From a virus: DNA of 21,970 nt. Below the pieces are notes generated by a model. The model made no database searches. It worked only from the letters and a program-made list of their open reading frames with translations, and was not told the DNA's origin. The stretch spans positions 1-21,970 of the IMG/VR virus record IMGVR_UViG_3300010354_000776; one strand, given 5' to 3'. Positions 19,393 through 21,970 of the stretch are shown one piece after another (the stretch's first letter is position 1; each line of letters opens with the position of its first letter). Both the position numbers and the translations under genes were made by a program.

Positions 19393-20128
19393 AATAAAAA
19401 ACTTACCACCTATCTTTATAGTAACTTTAGAAGAGTCTATAAAAAGAAGAATAAACTTATACAAACAGCTTAAAAAGTACCATATAGAGAATTTTAAATT
19501 TTGTATGTATAAAAGGTATGCTGAGTATGGTTGGAAATTTACTGGAAAACATCTTGATAATATAAGTCATAATAGCTATGGTCCAACAACATCTCATATA
19601 CTAACAAATAAATATTGGACAGAAAATACAGACCATGATTATGTTTTAGTTATAGAGGACGATATAGATTTATCTACTATTGATTTATGGAACTTTAAAT
19701 GGGACGATTTGTTTAAGTCTCTGCCTTTAGATTGGGACTGTGTTCAGCTATCAATAATGAGAGAAAATCCCAATGACTTAGAGTTTAGAATAAAAAGAAG
19801 ATATATGCCAGACTTTGGATGTCAAATTTATTTGATAAAAAGACATTACGCAGAAAGAATGGCTAAACTTTATTATAGACCAGATGGGTTTCATTTAGAA
19901 ATTCCAACTTGCAGGGTGCTTCAAGCAGAAGATAAAGTTGAATGGCTAGATTTATTCCCTATAGTAGAAAATTTAGTATTCGAAGGAATAGGTAAGGTCT
20001 ATAACTTACCTCTATTTTGTGAGGATTTGGACAATACTAACACAACAGGAATAGGAATAAGTATAGAAGAATATCGCTTTCCTTGTCGAGAATTATTACT
20101 AAAAAAAATATCCGAGTATAAATTTTAG
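19373..20128 (+). CDS. GT25-like glycosyltransferase
   Basis: A 251-aa protein. IFIVTLEESIKRR (14-26) is the start seen in family 25 glycosyltransferases of lipooligosaccharide and collagen-glucosyl type; GPTTSHILTNKYW (70-82) and VLVIEDDIDLS (91-101) give the acceptor-side and metal-binding EDD motifs; DWDCVQLSIM and GCQIYLIKRHYAERM follow in the correct order. It transfers a sugar onto a glycan or protein; substrate unknown. It starts 20 bases inside the preceding gene with no clear ribosome site, so coupling is expected. It closes the three-gene carbohydrate cluster. Confidence 0.82.
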   Translation: MIEPTSKIKNLPPIFIVTLEESIKRRINLYKQLKKYHIENFKFCMYKRYAEYGWKFTGKHLDNISHNSYGPTTSHILTNKYWTENTDHDYVLVIEDDIDLSTIDLWNFKWDDLFKSLPLDWDCVQLSIMRENPNDLEFRIKRRYMPDFGCQIYLIKRHYAERMAKLYYRPDGFHLEIPTCRVLQAEDKVEWLDLFPIVENLVFEGIGKVYNLPLFCEDLDNTNTTGIGISIEEYRFPCRELLLKKISEYKF

Positions 20129-20196
20129 TTCTTTTGGTGTAATGAATTCCTGAAGATGAAGCTTTACTATAGCTATAAACTTAGGAGTTTAAAAAT

Positions 20197-21435
20197 ATGG
20201 CAGATATTCTAATAACCCCAGGTGATGGCACGCTGGTATTCTATAGCGGTGCTGGGGGCGTAGGCGAATTAGGTAGATTTACAGCAACACCAAGCGGAGT
20301 ATCTTATACTTCCACTGTTGGTTCATTTACCGTTGATTCTCTAGTTGTAAATGGGTCAATGAGTGTAGCTCAACTAGACACACTTGTTAATATTCTTCCT
20401 ACAGATTATGTAATTGTTGAACAAAGCGGAGTAACAAAAAGAACTCTGGTTTCAGACTTTTTAGCAGACGCTGGAACCATTCAAGAAGTAGTAGCAAATG
20501 AAGGAGTTTACATAAGTGGCAGCTATTTAGGAACTGTTTATAACACTACTATCGGAGATAATGTTACTAATGTTGCTGTTGGAGGTTTGAGTGCCGGTAC
20601 AGCAGCTTCAGTTCTAAAAACAAAAAGCATTGTAGAAATTCTTGACGATATTTTATTTCCAACTCTTGAAGCCACCATTGCCAGCAATCGTAGCGTATCA
20701 TTAGATGTTTCTGGTGGTGGCGGAACATTAGAAGTTGGCAGTTCAGTAAGCAGAACTCTAACTGCAACTTTCAGCCAAGGTTCTATTACCAATGGAGACG
20801 GATCAGCTGGTCCATCTCTTGTTGGAGCTGCTACACAGTATACATTTACTGGTACTGGTATCTCTTCTACAGCTCAAGCTGGTAATACCTTAAGTCTAGG
20901 TAGTGCTACTGTTGTTAATGGTTCTAATAACTGGGCTGTAACTGCAGATTACGGAGCAGGTTCCGGAGCATACTATGACAACAAGAGCGTTGCCGGTTCA
21001 AACTTAGACGCATCTAGAGCTTCTGGAAGTGCTTCAGACTCATCAAGCAATCCAACAATCACAGGATTACATCCTTATTTCTATGGCTTATCAAATAGTG
21101 AGCCTACTGCTGGAGACATTCAAAGTGCTATTGCGGCTGGTGCAGGAACAAAGGTTGTATCATCTTCAACTGGTACTGTTAGTGTTCAGTTCAATGCTAC
21201 AACAGCAAATTATCTATGGTTCGCTGTTCCTGCAACAAGCACAGACAAGACTGTATGGTATGTTAATGCTTTAAATAATGGTAGTATTGGAGGAGGATCC
21301 AATCTGTTTGGTAGCCCAACTACTTTAGCTGTCGATAGCCCAGAATCTTACTGGTCAAGTGTTAACTATGATATTTATATCACTAACTATGCTACAACTA
21401 CCGGTTCTGACACAATGCAATTAAGGAATTCATAA
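20197..21435 (+). CDS. beta-rich virion structural protein
   Basis: AGGAG lies nine bases before the ATG at 20197. The 412-aa product is Gly-, Ser-, Thr- and Val-rich with few charges. It begins [18 protein letters not shown], has a [12 protein letters not shown] part like fibre adaptor segments, a [20 protein letters not shown] element (about 145-165) and long repeats of beta strand from there to the end. This pattern recurs in large structural or fibre proteins of environmental phages. No catalytic motif is seen. It follows a 68-base gap after the glycosyltransferase gene and precedes the collagen-like fibre gene; it may form part of the same appendage. Confidence 0.65.
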   Translation: MADILITPGDGTLVFYSGAGGVGELGRFTATPSGVSYTSTVGSFTVDSLVVNGSMSVAQLDTLVNILPTDYVIVEQSGVTKRTLVSDFLADAGTIQEVVANEGVYISGSYLGTVYNTTIGDNVTNVAVGGLSAGTAASVLKTKSIVEILDDILFPTLEATIASNRSVSLDVSGGGGTLEVGSSVSRTLTATFSQGSITNGDGSAGPSLVGAATQYTFTGTGISSTAQAGNTLSLGSATVVNGSNNWAVTADYGAGSGAYYDNKSVAGSNLDASRASGSASDSSSNPTITGLHPYFYGLSNSEPTAGDIQSAIAAGAGTKVVSSSTGTVSVQFNATTANYLWFAVPATSTDKTVWYVNALNNGSIGGGSNLFGSPTTLAVDSPESYWSSVNYDIYITNYATTTGSDTMQLRNS

Positions 21436-21437
21436 AT

Positions 21438-21970
21438 ATGGCTATAAATCTTAATGACAATCTAAATATACTAGCTCCAAAGAGCGTAGATTCAAGATTT
21501 GGTCCTTACGCGAGTACAGCAGCTGCTATTGCGGCATTGGGTGCTTCTGTTAGATACCAAGGCTTGACAGTAGCTATTACTGGAGTTAATGGTGTTCAAG
21601 AGTATTGGTTTGCTTCTGGTATTGCTGATGGAGATCTTGTTACTAAACTCGTTGAGGGAGGCCAAGGTAATCAAGGTGTTCAGGGGCTACAAGGCATTCA
21701 GGGACTTCAAGGAACCCAAGGAGTTCAAGGAACTCAAGGTACGCAAGGCACTCAAGGCGTTCAAGGTACGCAAGGTGTTCAAGGTACTCAAGGCGTTCAA
21801 GGAGTTCAAGGTGCTCAAGGGTTAGGAGCCCAAGGTACTCAAGGCGCTCAAGGCGTTCAAGGAACTCAGGGTACTCAAGGAGTTCAAGGTACTCAAGGTA
21901 CACAAGGAGTCCAAGGTGTTCAAGGAGCTCAAGGAGCTCAGGGCAGTCAAGGTCTTCAAGGAACTCAAGG
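21438..21970 (+). CDS. collagen-like tail fibre protein (partial, runs off window)
   Basis: ATG at 21438 follows AAGGA and stands two bases after the previous stop. The frame stays open to the window end (177 codons seen). Residues 1-73 form a fibre-type head domain ([45 protein letters not shown]). From residue 74 it is Gly-X-Gln repeat with X mostly Val, Thr, Ala or Leu. There is one break in register at residues 128-130 (G-L-G). Collagen-like phage proteins form trimeric rods; the distal receptor-binding part lies outside the window. Confidence 0.85.
   Translation, partial: MAINLNDNLNILAPKSVDSRFGPYASTAAAIAALGASVRYQGLTVAITGVNGVQEYWFASGIADGDLVTKLVEGGQGNQGVQGLQGIQGLQGTQGVQGTQGTQGTQGVQGTQGVQGTQGVQGVQGAQGLGAQGTQGAQGVQGTQGTQGVQGTQGTQGVQGVQGAQGAQGSQGLQGTQ
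21657..21970 (+). repeat. 9-bp collagen-type coding repeat
   Basis: Repeats of GGN NNN CAA/CAG encode Gly-X-Gln triplets, continuing past the window edge. Third-base variation is limited (GGT/GGA/GGC, CAA preferred), so copies are close to one another in DNA and prone to slippage. The array is interrupted once, at 21819-21827. Confidence 0.9.

Noticed and set aside
21589-21903. Long ORFs on both strands across the collagen-like repeat
   Set aside because: They are shadows of the 9-bp repeat (low-complexity Leu/Glu or Lys/Phe/Arg proteins). The Gly-X-Gln frame has the start, ribosome site and fibre head domain.

Overview
The window is part of a double-stranded DNA tailed bacteriophage genome. 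The right three quarters carry the standard head module in order: large terminase, portal, prohead protease with scaffold, a small probable decoration protein, and major capsid protein. Fibre-like proteins follow. There are no rRNA, tRNA or CRISPR features, and gene packing is phage-like, with overlaps of a few bases. The host cannot be named from the sequence. The -35/-10 promoters and AGGAGG-type ribosome sites point to a bacterial host. No tail tube, sheath or baseplate gene is visible, so tail morphology is open.

Positions 1-3665 (minus strand, visibly richer in G+C) hold a train of at least twelve very small genes (22-90 codons). Most units of one or two genes have their own near-consensus sigma-70 promoter, and several of these promoters share a GCCGATAC-like spacer. 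Four unit boundaries carry a C-run/G-run double hairpin, two copies of which share a perfect 70-bp block. The layout is that of an early, host-takeover region. None of the small proteins has a function I can name. One is 46% Asp+Glu with no Lys or Arg, one has paired cysteines like a small zinc protein, and three are membrane peptides.

Positions 3666-5596 are the switch region: a gene-free stretch with duplicated G-run/C-run repeats, then an AT-rich minus-strand gene for a 483-aa protein with a DNA-binding N-terminus, a complete GIY-YIG nuclease domain and a His-Me/HNH domain, then a divergent promoter region.

Positions 5597-15736 (plus strand) form the regulatory, packaging and head operon: a short leader ORF, a sigma-like factor with an inserted cysteine cluster, a helix-turn-helix/coiled-coil protein (small-terminase candidate), an HNH nuclease, a conserved cysteine protein, an ERCC4-type nuclease, large terminase, portal, protease/scaffold, decoration protein and major capsid protein. 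A strong terminator follows the capsid gene. The protease gene has an in-frame internal start behind a perfect AGGAGG, which would yield a separate scaffold protein.

Positions 15737-21970 (plus strand) encode a fibre-like protein, then three carbohydrate-related genes (GH130-like beta-propeller, TPR plus two FkbM-type methyltransferase domains, GT25-like glycosyltransferase), then a beta-rich virion protein and the start of a collagen-like fibre gene that runs off the window. Encoding glycan enzymes among virion genes suggests glycan decoration of the particle, or alteration of the host surface glycan during late infection.
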